Of a stretch of DNA of 20,980 nucleotides, positions 1 to 7,257 are shown one piece after another. Under the pieces are notes generated by a model that ran no database searches, was not told where the DNA came from, and saw nothing but the letters and a program-made list of their open reading frames with translations. A program made the position numbers and the translations under genes. Position 1 is the first letter of the stretch; the number at the start of each line of letters is the position of its first letter. The DNA is from an uncultured Ruminococcus sp. (lineage in GTDB: Bacteria > Bacillota > Clostridia > Oscillospirales > Acutalibacteraceae), in contig CACZPV010000106.1 of the NCBI GenBank assembly GCA_902783065.1, forward strand, positions 1 to 20,980, written 5' to 3'.

Positions 1-929
1 GGCGGAATATACGTTTTAGTGGTATGTTCACTTATAAACTGATCTGCCACCTCGTTAAAATGAATACGGTTATGCGAAGTATAAGCAGATGCCTTCTGAA
101 GTTCCCTGAATTTGTATTTTTTTCTGATAGACTGATTACTGTACAAACCAATAATAATTCCGACAACAATCCCTATTGCAAGAAATACAACCAGATATTT
201 ATACGGCGGGAAAGGCTGATCAATGATACTTCCGAAAAAGACATATCTGTAGCATCCTTTTTCGTCATTATGATAGCTGCTGTCCCACACCGGACCCTTT
301 TTCTTATATTTTTTCAGATCAAGAAGAAATGAATTAATAGCGCTCTGTACCTTAGTCTTGTATATTACTTGTCCGCTTTTCGGAAGAAAGTCATACATAT
401 TCTGTATCATTTCCTCTACTCTGTCATCCAGACCGGAAGCCGGATAATAAAGTTTGGCATCATGACAAGTACAGATATAATCATATGAAGAAGATTTTCC
501 CTCAAAGTCAAGATACAAAAAAACCGAGTTCTGATCCCATTCCATGCTAAAAAGTGTCTTAATACCTTCACGGGTAAACTTTTCTGTAGTACTGTCACCT
601 CTGTACAGACCGCCAAGGAATATTGCAATGTTCATCCCTGTTTCATCGGCAGCGGCCTGAACATTTTCATAGAATTTTCCGTAATAATCATCGGAGTTAA
701 AAACATTGGCTTCATCCTTAAAATAAGCATTTTTTGTACGATAAAACTTTCCTGTCAGCAGTGATTTATTCATATCTGTACTGCTGTACGTAAACTCATG
801 TTCCGGATTTGCAACATCCGAACCCGTTGTTCCGGCAGCATATACCTTCAATTCTGTAAACAGTGTAGTAGAAAAACATGAAATAATCAGGAAAACTGTT
901 GTCAGAGAAATTATTATTCTTCTTACCAT
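1..929 (-). CDS. TPM-domain membrane protein, 3' end outside the window
   Basis: The reading frame is open from the ATG at 929 to the left edge, about 309 codons, with no stop inside the window. The product starts with a signal peptide or membrane anchor (MVRRIIISLTTVFLIISCF, then VYAA). Residues about 65-185 resemble a TPM domain, with the segment ANVFNSDDYYGKFYENVQ followed by ETGMNIAIFLGG, typical of secreted or periplasm-facing TPM proteins. A transmembrane helix lies at about 243-263 (YLVVFLAIGIVVGIIIGLY), followed by a basic, probably cytoplasmic tail. The start overlaps the stop of the upstream gene by one base (TAATG), so translation is probably coupled to it. TPM domains have been tied to photosystem repair and acid phosphatase activity in other organisms. 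The role here is unknown, and the TPM assignment rests on pattern, not a search. Confidence 0.72.
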   Translation of the reverse strand, partial: MVRRIIISLTTVFLIISCFSTTLFTELKVYAAGTTGSDVANPEHEFTYSSTDMNKSLLTGKFYRTKNAYFKDEANVFNSDDYYGKFYENVQAAADETGMNIAIFLGGLYRGDSTTEKFTREGIKTLFSMEWDQNSVFLYLDFEGKSSSYDYICTCHDAKLYYPASGLDDRVEEMIQNMYDFLPKSGQVIYKTKVQSAINSFLLDLKKYKKKGPVWDSSYHNDEKGCYRYVFFGSIIDQPFPPYKYLVVFLAIGIVVGIIIGLYSNQSIRKKYKFRELQKASAYTSHNRIHFNEVADQFISEHTTKTYIP

Positions 930-2041
930 TATAACAGCCCCCCTAAAAAATATCCTATTACCAACACGATCAGCATTGTAATGACTGCCACCAACGCAAG
1001 ATGTCTTTTCATTTTTCTCTCATCAATGGGAAGCTCGCCGGCAATTTTTCCGGTCTGACCGTTAATAGCATATTCCCACATTTTACCCTTATAATGAAAT
1101 GTCATAAACCATACAGGCAGAAGCATATAATTCCATCTCAGTTTTTCTACATCATTATTGAATTTCTTTCCGACCAGCTTATCATAGCCGCAGGAAGACT
1201 CTATAGCTGCCGCATTATTTTCAAACATTCTCTGGTGTATTCTCGGATATACTTCCTCTTTATTAACATCGAATTTGTCAGCTAAAAAACCGCTCAGATA
1301 AGCCATATCAAAATCCTTGGTATTGCGGTAATCATACGGCTCAATCGATTCCATAAGATCATCCTCAATTTTTCTGGAGCCGTCAGCAGGAACACCGTCA
1401 TATTCCACATTAAGATCACGAATAACCATATAGGATTTTGTCTGTGTATATCGGTAATCGCCGCTTGTCCATGTGCGGATCGTTTCGCCGGTTGCCGTCA
1501 TCCTGGAACGTGTAATGGCATCTGCTACCCAGAACGGTACATACAGTCCTGTCATTTTCTCGATTTGTTTTTCTGAGATAAGATCATCAGGAACATATTT
1601 TTTATCCTTTGCCCATTCATTAAAATATTCAATTGCCTTCTCACGTCCAAATGCAAACGGAAGAACCTTTGAAGGCCGATATATTCCTTCAACACGACCT
1701 TTAAGAATAACCGGATTATGACAATAGTAACAGAAAGACGCTGCTGTGTTCATATCGGCAACAATTTCGGCACCACAGCTGGGACATTGATATAGACGAG
1801 TATTTTCCGAGAACTCAGCATCAGCTTGTTGCTGTTCAGCAGTACGCTGATCCTGCGGCTGACTTTGTTCTGATTGGTTATTTTGTTCTTTCTGTCCGTC
1901 TTCACTTTGCTGCTGAAGAAAACTATTAACTTCCTGCTGCGTAAATTCAGCCCGACAATAATCACAGCAGAAACGCTGCTTATCGGGATCGAATTTTAAT
2001 TCTGCACTGCAGTTAGGACATTTATAAAGTTTGACATCCAT
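929..2041 (-). CDS. Double zinc-ribbon protein with C-terminal membrane helix
   Basis: 370 residues from the ATG at 2041. An in-frame ATG at 2056 overlaps the GGAGG at 2050-2054, so 2041, nine bases beyond it, is the better start. The first zinc ribbon is at about residues 8-29 (CPNC then CDYC). A Gln/Glu-rich linker follows at about 40-80, and a second ribbon (CPSC then CYYC) at about 86-110. The central region contains IYRPSKVLPFAFGREKAI and GLYVPFWVADA, seen in Firmicutes proteins annotated as TFIIB-type zinc-ribbon proteins, sometimes mislabelled as PriA. The C-terminus is a single membrane helix (VAVITMLIVLVIGYFLGGLL). It lies upstream of, and overlaps, the TPM gene. The pair probably works together at the membrane, but the function is not known. 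Confidence 0.82.
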   Translation of the reverse strand: MDVKLYKCPNCSAELKFDPDKQRFCCDYCRAEFTQQEVNSFLQQQSEDGQKEQNNQSEQSQPQDQRTAEQQQADAEFSENTRLYQCPSCGAEIVADMNTAASFCYYCHNPVILKGRVEGIYRPSKVLPFAFGREKAIEYFNEWAKDKKYVPDDLISEKQIEKMTGLYVPFWVADAITRSRMTATGETIRTWTSGDYRYTQTKSYMVIRDLNVEYDGVPADGSRKIEDDLMESIEPYDYRNTKDFDMAYLSGFLADKFDVNKEEVYPRIHQRMFENNAAAIESSCGYDKLVGKKFNNDVEKLRWNYMLLPVWFMTFHYKGKMWEYAINGQTGKIAGELPIDERKMKRHLALVAVITMLIVLVIGYFLGGLL

Positions 2042-2280
2042 TGACAACACCTCCATTTGTTTTTGTGGCTGCTTTACCTGAATCTGTGAAATTGACTTAA
2101 TAGATTATAAAAACTTCAGGTTTCATCTTATTTAGGCGGCTGGCGTTACTAATACACTCCCATTTTCCGGTTTGGAAGGAGGCAGAGGAATGGCAAAATA
2201 AGCGCGCCCGTCGGGTGATATTAAATAAAAAATCGCATTATAACTAAATTTTTAGAGTTTTCTTTATGATGCCTTAATTC

Positions 2281-2384
2281 TAAGGAAACGCTGATTGATT
2301 CATTAATCGGCATTTGGGGTGTGGGGCACAGCCACACGTAAAGCCATTTTTGGAAATCCCTGAAATTTAATCAGAGTTCACCTA
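2281..2384 (+). repeat. R1 repeat copy 1 (MITE-like)
   Basis: About 104 bp. The left end is TAAGGAAACGCTGATTGAT and the right end is ATTTAATCAGAGTTCACCTAA, which are imperfect inverted repeats of each other. The interior starts with the R1 palindrome (2287-2314) followed by GGGGTGTGGGG. It matches the reverse complement of copy 3 (12536-12652) over most of its length. It lies in the probable leader of the minus-strand zinc-ribbon gene. Confidence 0.6.
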
Positions 2385-2470
2385 AAGAATTATTTTGTAT
2401 AATGTGATTTAGTTATACAACGAAATTCGTAACAATCAACAAAATACAATCATATTCATGCATTATTTTT

Positions 2471-2500
2471 ATTATACTATATTTAACAACAAGGTGTCAA
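2471..2500 (-). promoter_or_regulatory. Sigma-A promoter for the zinc-ribbon/TPM pair
   Basis: On the minus strand TTGACA (2495-2500) and TATAAT (2471-2476) are separated by 18 bp. Transcription would start near 2464, leaving an unusually long leader of about 420 nt before the ATG at 2041. That leader contains R1 copy 1. The promoter is divergent from the one at 2529-2557. Confidence 0.65.
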
Positions 2501-2528
2501 TGATTCATATAAAAGGAAAAGTTATTTC

Positions 2529-2557
2529 TTGACAGGTAAATGATTATTTATTATAAT
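2529..2557 (+). promoter_or_regulatory. Perfect consensus sigma-A promoter
   Basis: TTGACA (2529-2534), 17 bp, TATAAT (2552-2557). Both hexamers and the spacer are ideal. Transcription would start near 2564 and enter the structured RNA at 2564-2724. It lies 28 bp from the -35 box of the divergent minus-strand promoter. Confidence 0.75.
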
Positions 2558-2563
2558 AAAGTC

Positions 2564-2724
2564 ATTAAACTTCCATGTACGGAAAAGTTAAACTTATATA
2601 CAAAAGTATAGTACCCGCACAAGGAATTGAACAAGCCATAGATTACTGCCACCGGGCAGGAGTGCATCAGCACCGAACGTATATCATTAGGTCTTTGAAG
2701 ATATACGATCGGTGTTTTCTGTTT
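2564..2724 (+). ncRNA. Structured leader or small RNA ending in an intrinsic terminator
   Basis: About 160 nt between a perfect promoter and a strong hairpin with a U tract. Visible helices are TTCC/GGAA near 2571-2586, TATAC-AAAA-GTATA near 2597-2610, CTGCC/GGCAG (2646-2650 with 2655-2659), and GTGC-ATCA-GCAC (2662-2673). The last helix shares 2671-2673 with the 5' arm of the terminator, so the two compete. The next gene downstream on this strand is the pnuC remnant at 3022, separated by R2 copy 1. It could be a riboswitch-type attenuator or a free small RNA. I could not match it to a known riboswitch class. A 64-codon open frame covers it but has no Shine-Dalgarno site and no recognisable product. 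Confidence 0.5.
2671..2724 (+). terminator. Intrinsic terminator of the leader RNA
   Basis: Arms 2671-2685 and 2700-2714 pair at 14 of 15 positions around a 14-nt loop, followed by TTTTCTGTTT at 2715-2724. Confidence 0.75.
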
Positions 2725-2803
2725 AACGTTGGAACAACATTAATACTAATATTCGATGGAATACTTTGACATTAAAATCTATTTTAAAGCTTCTTATCGA
2801 ATA

Positions 2804-2995
2804 TTATAGCCGATTGTAAAAAGGCGAGGGTTTGTGCCGCCTGCGGCGGCACAAACCCTGCTCCCGAAAGTCAAAAATTAGTTTTTTCAACGCAAAAGCT
2901 ATGAAGATTACGGATTACAGCGGAGAAGAATTGTAAAATACATGATATCAAAAACCGCATGGATAAAAGAATTTCAGGCTTTTACAATTGACTAA
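2804..2995 (+). repeat. R2 repeat copy 1 (MITE-like, about 190 bp)
   Basis: The left end TTATAGCCGATTGTAAAAAG and the right end CTTTTACAATTGACTAA are inverted repeats. Inside is a very strong GC hairpin at about 2830-2857 (GTTTGTGCCGCC, TGC, GGCGGCACAAAC), then a conserved segment with GGATTACAGCGGAGAA and ACATGATATCAAAAA. The same order of segments occurs at 15948-16113 and at the right edge from 20894. The right end lies 27 bp before the ATG at 3022. Confidence 0.8.
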
Positions 2996-3021
2996 TTAAT
3001 ATAACAAAGTGAGGAAATCAT

Positions 3022-3713
3022 ATGATCAAATGCATAAAAAGCTTTACATTATTTGAAAAATTGTTATGGGTGTTTTCAGTCACAGTAATTATCACATCAG
3101 CCGTCATCTTTGGCAGCAGTGAACCTGTTTCCGTTGGCGCATCACTGATCGGTGTTACATCATTAATTTTTATTGCAAAAGGTCATTATATAGGGCAAGC
3201 GCTGACAATTGTTTTTTCTGTACTATACGGAATAATCTCTGTCAAACAATGCTATTATGGAGAAGCTTTTACATATCTGGGCATGACCGCTCCTTCTGCA
3301 CTATTTACCATGATCGTATGGATCAGACATCCTTATCAGAACAGTGATACAGTAGAAGTATCTTCTCTTACAAAAACGAAGATTGCCGTAATTGTTTTTT
3401 TACCATCGCTGCTACCGTTTTATTCTACTATATTCTGTCTGCTTTAGGTAATGCTCAGCTGTTAATCAGTACAATCTCTGTTTCCACCAGTTTTTTAGCT
3501 GCAAGCCTGATGTTTTTCCGAAGTCCCTATTATGCCGTTGCCTATGCATTAAATGATATCGTACTTATTATTCTATGGGTTATTGCATCTTTTGAATCGG
3601 TTTCATGTGTTCCCGTAACTGCTTGTTTTGCTATGTTTTTGTTTAATGATTTATACGGATTTTATAGTTGGAAAAAAATGAAAAAACAGCAAAATCAGAA
3701 TATTTCAAACTAA
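3022..3713 (+). pseudogene. pnuC: PnuC-family vitamin/NMN transporter, frameshifted
   Basis: The first frame (3022-3447, 141 aa) gives the PnuC N-terminal half, with membrane segments and motifs such as SLIFIAKGHYIGQAL and MIVWIRHPYQN. It ends at TAG 3445-3447. A second frame carries the C-terminal half: STSFLAASLMFFRSPYYA, LNDIVLIILWV and FNDLYGFYSWKKM, all PnuC hallmarks. The frames join if one T is added to the run of seven T at 3395-3401, giving a continuous protein of about 230 residues, the usual PnuC length. PnuC proteins carry nicotinamide riboside/NMN or related vitamins by facilitated diffusion. The ATG is preceded by GTGAGGAAATCAT. It may be a pseudogene, phase-variable, or a sequencing error in a homopolymer. 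Family assignment is confident, functional state is not. Confidence 0.85.
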
Positions 3714-3716
3714 GAA

Positions 3717-3765
3717 TATGCTGATTAATTCATTAATCAGCGTGTGGGTGTGGGTGTGAGGTTTG
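3717..3765 (+). repeat. R1 repeat copy 2 (truncated)
   Basis: A perfect palindrome at 3720-3741 (GCTGATTAAT, TC, ATTAATCAGC) lies four bases after the pnuC stop and is followed by a GTGTGGGTGTGGG stretch like that in copy 1. The right end of the element is not recognisable. The palindrome could end the pnuC transcript. Confidence 0.5.
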
Positions 3766-3790
3766 TGCGTGAAGATATATTTCTCCATAA

Positions 3791-3829
3791 AAAATCAGGT
3801 ACACTGCCAAGCAATGTACCTGATCTTTT
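3791..3829. terminator. Bidirectional terminator between convergent genes
   Basis: Perfect 10-bp arms ATCAGGTACA (3794-3803) and TGTACCTGAT (3815-3824), with an A run on the left and CTTTTT on the right. It can end both the plus-strand pnuC transcript and the minus-strand CBM protein transcript. Confidence 0.85.
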
Positions 3830-3851
3830 TACTTAGATCTGAATGGAACTA

Positions 3852-5951
3852 TTAAGCTTTGAGCCATTCCTTCATCTCATCGAGATTATCGAAGATACGA
3901 ACGTTCTTACCTACAACGTCGAGTGAACGGAGTGTAAGATAGTTGCCCTGTGCATCAACGAGGTTAGCACGTTTTGTTGTGTAAGAACCATCGATGCTCC
4001 AGATACCATCGGAATCTTCTGACATTGAGAATGTGTTGATACCGCTGGTGTTAGTACCATCATAAAGAACTTCATCGTTAACACCAACATATGGAAGTGC
4101 CTTAGCAGATGTAACATTTTCGCCTACAAATGCCATTGTTCTTGCCCATACGTCGCCATCCTTATACATGTAAATGCCGCACTTCTTGATCTGAGCTTCT
4201 TCATTTACCTGAAGTCTTAAACCATACTCATCGATAGTTTCGCTTCCGTAATTTGAAACGATCGGATCAATAACGAAAGCAAGTGCATAGATGCCGATGT
4301 TTTCTTTTCTCATCTTAACGTTAACAATTCTGTCTTCCTTAACGTCGATGATAGATTTTGTCTGTGTGCTGTAACCTGCCTTCTCGAATGTGAGAACATA
4401 GGTCTTTGTTTCTTTGTAAACGATATCTGCAGAATAGTTGCCTTCTGCGTCTGTTACTGCATTAGCAGCAGGTTCGCCCTGTGAATCTTTGATAGTGATA
4501 GTAACGCCTTCAAGAGCATTGTCAGCTTCGTCTGTTACCTTACCGGAAACAACGATAACTTCTCTCTCAACGTCCATAATGAACTGACCCTTTACAACAA
4601 CATCTTTACCGTCAACCTTTACAGTTACAGCTGCTTCAGCAACAACATCAGGAACGATCTTAGTTGTTGTCTTAGGAGCATCGGGATCTTCTGATACTTC
4701 AGAAACCTCGGATACTTCTGATACTTCTGAAACCTGAGATTCCTCAGATACTTCAGATACTTCGGATACTTCTGATACCTCAGATACTTCTGATACCTCA
4801 GAAACCTCGGATACTTCTGATACTTCAGAAGGCTCAGGATCAGCACCGATAACTTCAGATGTGAAAGTGCCTTCGTAAGCTGCAAATGCACCTTCGTTGT
4901 ACTTGTACTTAGTCTTTTCAATACCTCTGCCAGCCTTAGCCTCTACAGAAGCGTCAATCTTGTAAATCGCACCAGCATTAGCTACTTCGTCAAATTTAAC
5001 ATCAGCTGTCTGGTAGCCTGTTTCACCGTTGTGAATCTGTTCATCTGTCTTACCGCTGTTGAAGATGATCATTGTAGCGCCAAACGGAATACGTGCCTGC
5101 CAGATATCGGTACCCTCAATCTTAGTCATTGCTGTACCAGGGAATTTAGTAGGCTGATTTACTTCCTCACCTGTTTCCTCATCGATTGTCGGACCCCAGC
5201 CGTAATCTTTGTCTTCGAGGTCATATGTTCTTGCATAGTCAGCATTCCACCAGTATGCATATACACTTTCCCACTTAGCTTCGCTGTTATCGAAATAAAT
5301 GTAGTCGGAAACCTTTGTTTCATAGCCTTTTTCAACAGCTGCTGACGCACTGAACGGAACAGCTGCAAGGATAGTACCTGCTACTGTTGCACAAAGAGCA
5401 ACAGAAAGAAGTTCTTTACCCTTCTTCTTCTTAATGCAGAAAACTGCGATGCCTGCGGATGCAGCAAAGATCAGTGCAATAGCAAGTGCATTGCTGCCAT
5501 CACCGGTGGCTACAGCACCGGTTGATGTTGTTGTTGTTGTAGCTGTAGTAGCTGTTGTTGCAGCAGGAGTGCTGCTGGTTGTGCTTGTTGTGCTTGTTGT
5601 GCCGCTTGCCTGGCTGGTTTCTTTAACAGGGATGAAAACAACCTTGTTTTCAGCGGTTTCGCCTGCCTCGAGTTTTTCGAGACTCTTCTCAAGCTGGTAG
5701 TTCTCGGCAAGTGTATAACCGTCGGGAACAATGTTTCTGAGAGAAACATGAGTTACAGCTTCTTCGCCTGTGTTTTTCACAGTCAGCGTAGCTGTGATCG
5801 ATTCGTCCTTGGTATATTCAGCTTTATCAGTTTTGATAACTGCTTCAATACCTTCAGCCTCTTCGGTCGCTGCGAATGCCTGCATGCCTGCAACGCTCAT
5901 CATAAGAGCGGAGCCAAGTGCAACTGCGGCGATTCTCTTAAGGATCTTCAT
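3852..5951 (-). CDS. Surface protein with CBM26-like starch-binding domain and SEV repeats
   Basis: 699 residues, with GGAGG well placed before the ATG at 5951. Order of parts: signal peptide 1-28 (cleavage near AFA-A); DUF11/CARDB-like domain about 35-110; Thr-rich linker about 113-145; TGDGSNALAIALIFAASAG helix about 150-172; IKKKKGK; second hydrophobic segment about 180-205 ending FSASA. A CBM26-like module follows at about 213-345 (YIYFDNSEAKWESVYAYWW, then IIFNSGKTDEQ and YQTADVKF), then SEV repeats about 371-422. A carboxypeptidase-regulatory-like domain is at about 464-548 (VVSGKVTDEADNALEGVTI), followed by an unrecognised C-terminal domain. The two hydrophobic stretches around KKKK suit a membrane hairpin with both arms outside. 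Binding of starch is inferred from family resemblance. No dockerin or catalytic domain is seen. Confidence 0.85.
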   Translation of the reverse strand: MKILKRIAAVALGSALMMSVAGMQAFAATEEAEGIEAVIKTDKAEYTKDESITATLTVKNTGEEAVTHVSLRNIVPDGYTLAENYQLEKSLEKLEAGETAENKVVFIPVKETSQASGTTSTTSTTSSTPAATTATTATTTTTSTGAVATGDGSNALAIALIFAASAGIAVFCIKKKKGKELLSVALCATVAGTILAAVPFSASAAVEKGYETKVSDYIYFDNSEAKWESVYAYWWNADYARTYDLEDKDYGWGPTIDEETGEEVNQPTKFPGTAMTKIEGTDIWQARIPFGATMIIFNSGKTDEQIHNGETGYQTADVKFDEVANAGAIYKIDASVEAKAGRGIEKTKYKYNEGAFAAYEGTFTSEVIGADPEPSEVSEVSEVSEVSEVSEVSEVSEVSEVSEESQVSEVSEVSEVSEVSEDPDAPKTTTKIVPDVVAEAAVTVKVDGKDVVVKGQFIMDVEREVIVVSGKVTDEADNALEGVTITIKDSQGEPAANAVTDAEGNYSADIVYKETKTYVLTFEKAGYSTQTKSIIDVKEDRIVNVKMRKENIGIYALAFVIDPIVSNYGSETIDEYGLRLQVNEEAQIKKCGIYMYKDGDVWARTMAFVGENVTSAKALPYVGVNDEVLYDGTNTSGINTFSMSEDSDGIWSIDGSYTTKRANLVDAQGNYLTLRSLDVVGKNVRIFDNLDEMKEWLKA
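4683..4842 (-). repeat. SEV-repeat coding tract
   Basis: Tandem nine-base units encode repeated Ser-Glu-Val with one SEESQV interruption and a final SEDPD. It forms an extended acidic linker between the CBM26-like domain and the regulatory-like domain. Synonymous codons vary (TCA, TCT, TCG and GAA, GAG), so the tract is not a pure DNA repeat. The repeat number could still change by slippage or recombination. Confidence 0.8.
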
Positions 5952-6033
5952 TGGTAATTCCTCCTGAATAAAATTTCGGCAGATTAAAAGACAACAATTC
6001 CAATCATCATCTGATAATTTCCCGTTATTACTA

Positions 6034-6062
6034 ATTATAAATCACTGATTCATTTTTGTCAA
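6034..6062 (-). promoter_or_regulatory. Perfect sigma-A promoter for the CBM surface protein
   Basis: On the minus strand TTGACA (6057-6062), 17 bp, TATAAT (6034-6039). The start would be near 6027, giving a leader of about 75 nt before the ATG at 5951. Together with the GGAGG site this predicts strong expression. Confidence 0.75.
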
Positions 6063-6223
6063 TAAAATCCTTTTGGATTATTGTGTATATTTTAACCAAT
6101 CTTTTTCATATTTTTTATAAAACAATTAAAGCATGAAAATTATGACAATTTTTTCACATACCGTCATTACAGCTCGTTATGAATAATCCGGAAAACATAC
6201 TCCATGTTTTTGATCAGAAAAAC

Positions 6224-6252
6224 AAAAAGGACTCCGAATCACTCCGAAGCCC
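6224..6252 (-). terminator. Terminator of the rplU-prp-rpmA operon
   Basis: Read on the minus strand, a 10-bp stem with three G-U pairs and a GTGA loop (6229-6252) is followed by TTTTTGTTTTT. It lies 12 bp past the L27 stop. The operon ends here instead of running on into obg. Confidence 0.75.
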
Positions 6253-6263
6253 TCAAAAAACAA

Positions 6264-6545
6264 TTATTCAGCAGCGTAAACGGAAACCTGCTTACGGTCA
6301 CGTCCTACACGCTCAAATTTAACATTACCGTCAATCTTTGCAAAAAGTGTATCATCGGATCCGCGTCCAACATTATTGCCCGGATGGATCTTCGTACCTC
6401 TCTGTTTAACAAGAATATTTCCTGCGAGTACGAACTGTCCGTCAGCACGCTTCGTACCGAGACGCTTTGACTCAGAATCACGGCCATTCTTTGTAGAACC
6501 GCCACCCTTTTTATGAGCAAACAACTGTACATTAATTTTCAGCAT
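6264..6545 (-). CDS. rpmA: Ribosomal protein bL27 with cleavable N-terminal extension
   Basis: 93 residues. Sequence hallmarks are AHKKGGGSTKNGRDSESKRLG and GNILVKQRGTKIHPGNNVG. bL27 sits near the peptidyl-transferase centre of the 50S subunit. The first nine residues, MLKINVQLF, are the Firmicutes-type extension, cut before Ala10 by the protease Prp so that the mature N-terminus can reach the active site. The gene starts 4 bp after the prp stop, with GGAGGTG lying inside the end of prp, so the two are translationally coupled. A terminator follows at once. Confidence 0.97.
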   Translation of the reverse strand: MLKINVQLFAHKKGGGSTKNGRDSESKRLGTKRADGQFVLAGNILVKQRGTKIHPGNNVGRGSDDTLFAKIDGNVKFERVGRDRKQVSVYAAE

Positions 6546-6549
6546 TATC

Positions 6550-6870
6550 TTACACCTCCGTAATTATAACTTTCAAATAACCGGGATATTGCTTTTCTGT
6601 TTCTGTTAAATGAAACTTCATGCCTGCCAGAATCGTCTGACAAGCTTCGAGATCTCTCTCAGCCACCGTAACACACATTTCTCCGTCATCCGCCTGTGCC
6701 CTAGCATCAGCCTTGATAATATCGGTAATCGTATTAGCTGTCATATACGCAGCGGACGAAACAAAGGCGCAAAGTACATCCTTTCCGCTTTCAGCAAGTC
6801 CGGCATGACCGGTAATACGATATCCTTTGATTTTATGGTTACGGTCAACAAAAAACTGCGCTTTTATCAT
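6550..6870 (-). CDS. prp: Ribosomal-processing cysteine protease Prp
   Basis: 106 residues, the usual Prp length. The catalytic pair is visible: His22 in the GHAGLAESG motif and Cys34 in DVLCAFVSSAA. Prp removes the N-terminal extension of bL27, which is encoded next door. The ATG overlaps the rplU stop by four bases (ATGA), and the stop lies 4 bp before rpmA. This is the standard Firmicutes rplU-prp-rpmA order. Nothing about it is unusual. Confidence 0.95.
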   Translation of the reverse strand: MIKAQFFVDRNHKIKGYRITGHAGLAESGKDVLCAFVSSAAYMTANTITDIIKADARAQADDGEMCVTVAERDLEACQTILAGMKFHLTETEKQYPGYLKVIITEV

Positions 6871-7175
6871 GCTTCGATAGACTCGATCTGTACCTTAGTA
6901 TATCTCTGTCTGTGACCCATCTTGCGCTTGGAGCTTTTCTTGGGCTTATAAGTGAAAACAGTAATTTTCTTACCCTTGATTGTATCAAGAACCTTAGCTG
7001 TTACCTTAGCACCATCCACATATGGCGCACCAACCTTAAAGCCGTCGTCTGTGCTTACTGCAACCACCTTAAAGTCAACGGTTGCATCATTTTCTGCTTC
7101 CAGCTTTTCAACGTATACAACGTCGCCGTTTGCTACCTTGTACTGCTTTCCGCCTGTTTCAATAACTGCGTACAT
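6867..7175 (-). CDS. rplU: Ribosomal protein bL21
   Basis: 102 residues, the typical length. It begins MYAVIETGGKQYKVANGDVV and carries the GAPYVDGAKVTAKVL and KRKMGHRQRYTKVQI signatures of bL21, a 50S protein that binds 23S rRNA. It is the first gene of the operon with prp and rpmA. The likely ribosome binding site is AGGTAGGTG, somewhat weaker than in neighbouring genes and lying next to the structured leader, which fits autoregulation. Confidence 0.97.
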   Translation of the reverse strand: MYAVIETGGKQYKVANGDVVYVEKLEAENDATVDFKVVAVSTDDGFKVGAPYVDGAKVTAKVLDTIKGKKITVFTYKPKKSSKRKMGHRQRYTKVQIESIEA

Positions 7176-7179
7176 TTTG

Positions 7180-7257
7180 TGACACCTACCTGTCTTTAAA
7201 CTCGCTGCCGGGGGCGAAGCTAAGCTTACTTATCAGCCTACAGCATGCGGCTCTAAT
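7180..7257 (-). ncRNA. L21-type ribosomal leader RNA
   Basis: The transcript between the promoter and rplU contains a compact structured stretch. On the minus strand it reads TAGAGCCGCATGCTGTAGGC, then GATAAGTAAGCTTAGC, then CGCCCCCGGCAGCGAGTTTAAAG, running into the ribosome binding site. Its position and these segments fit the L21 leader family of Firmicutes, which is thought to bind bL21 and repress the operon. Assigned from memory of the family, not from a covariance search. Confidence 0.65.

Noticed and set aside
2625..2670. ZTP, cobalamin or c-di-GMP riboswitch
   Set aside because: Short similarities (CACCGGGCAG, ACTGCC) do not extend to the conserved cores of these classes as I remember them.
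2743..2757. ATACTAATATTCGAT pair as a proven attachment-site pair
   Set aside because: A single 15-base match in 21 kb of AT-rich DNA can arise by chance. There is no integrase and the enclosed genes do not look like one mobile unit.
2575..2769. 64-codon open frame over the structured RNA
   Set aside because: No ribosome binding site, no recognisable product, and it runs through a terminator hairpin. The RNA reading is better supported.
4683..4842. CRISPR-like periodic repeat
   Set aside because: The nine-base units are codons for Ser-Glu-Val repeats in a long gene, with no spacers.
5434..5700. Open frame opposite the Thr-rich and hydrophobic region of the surface protein
   Set aside because: Its Val/Ala-rich product is the antisense shadow of a Thr-repeat coding tract.
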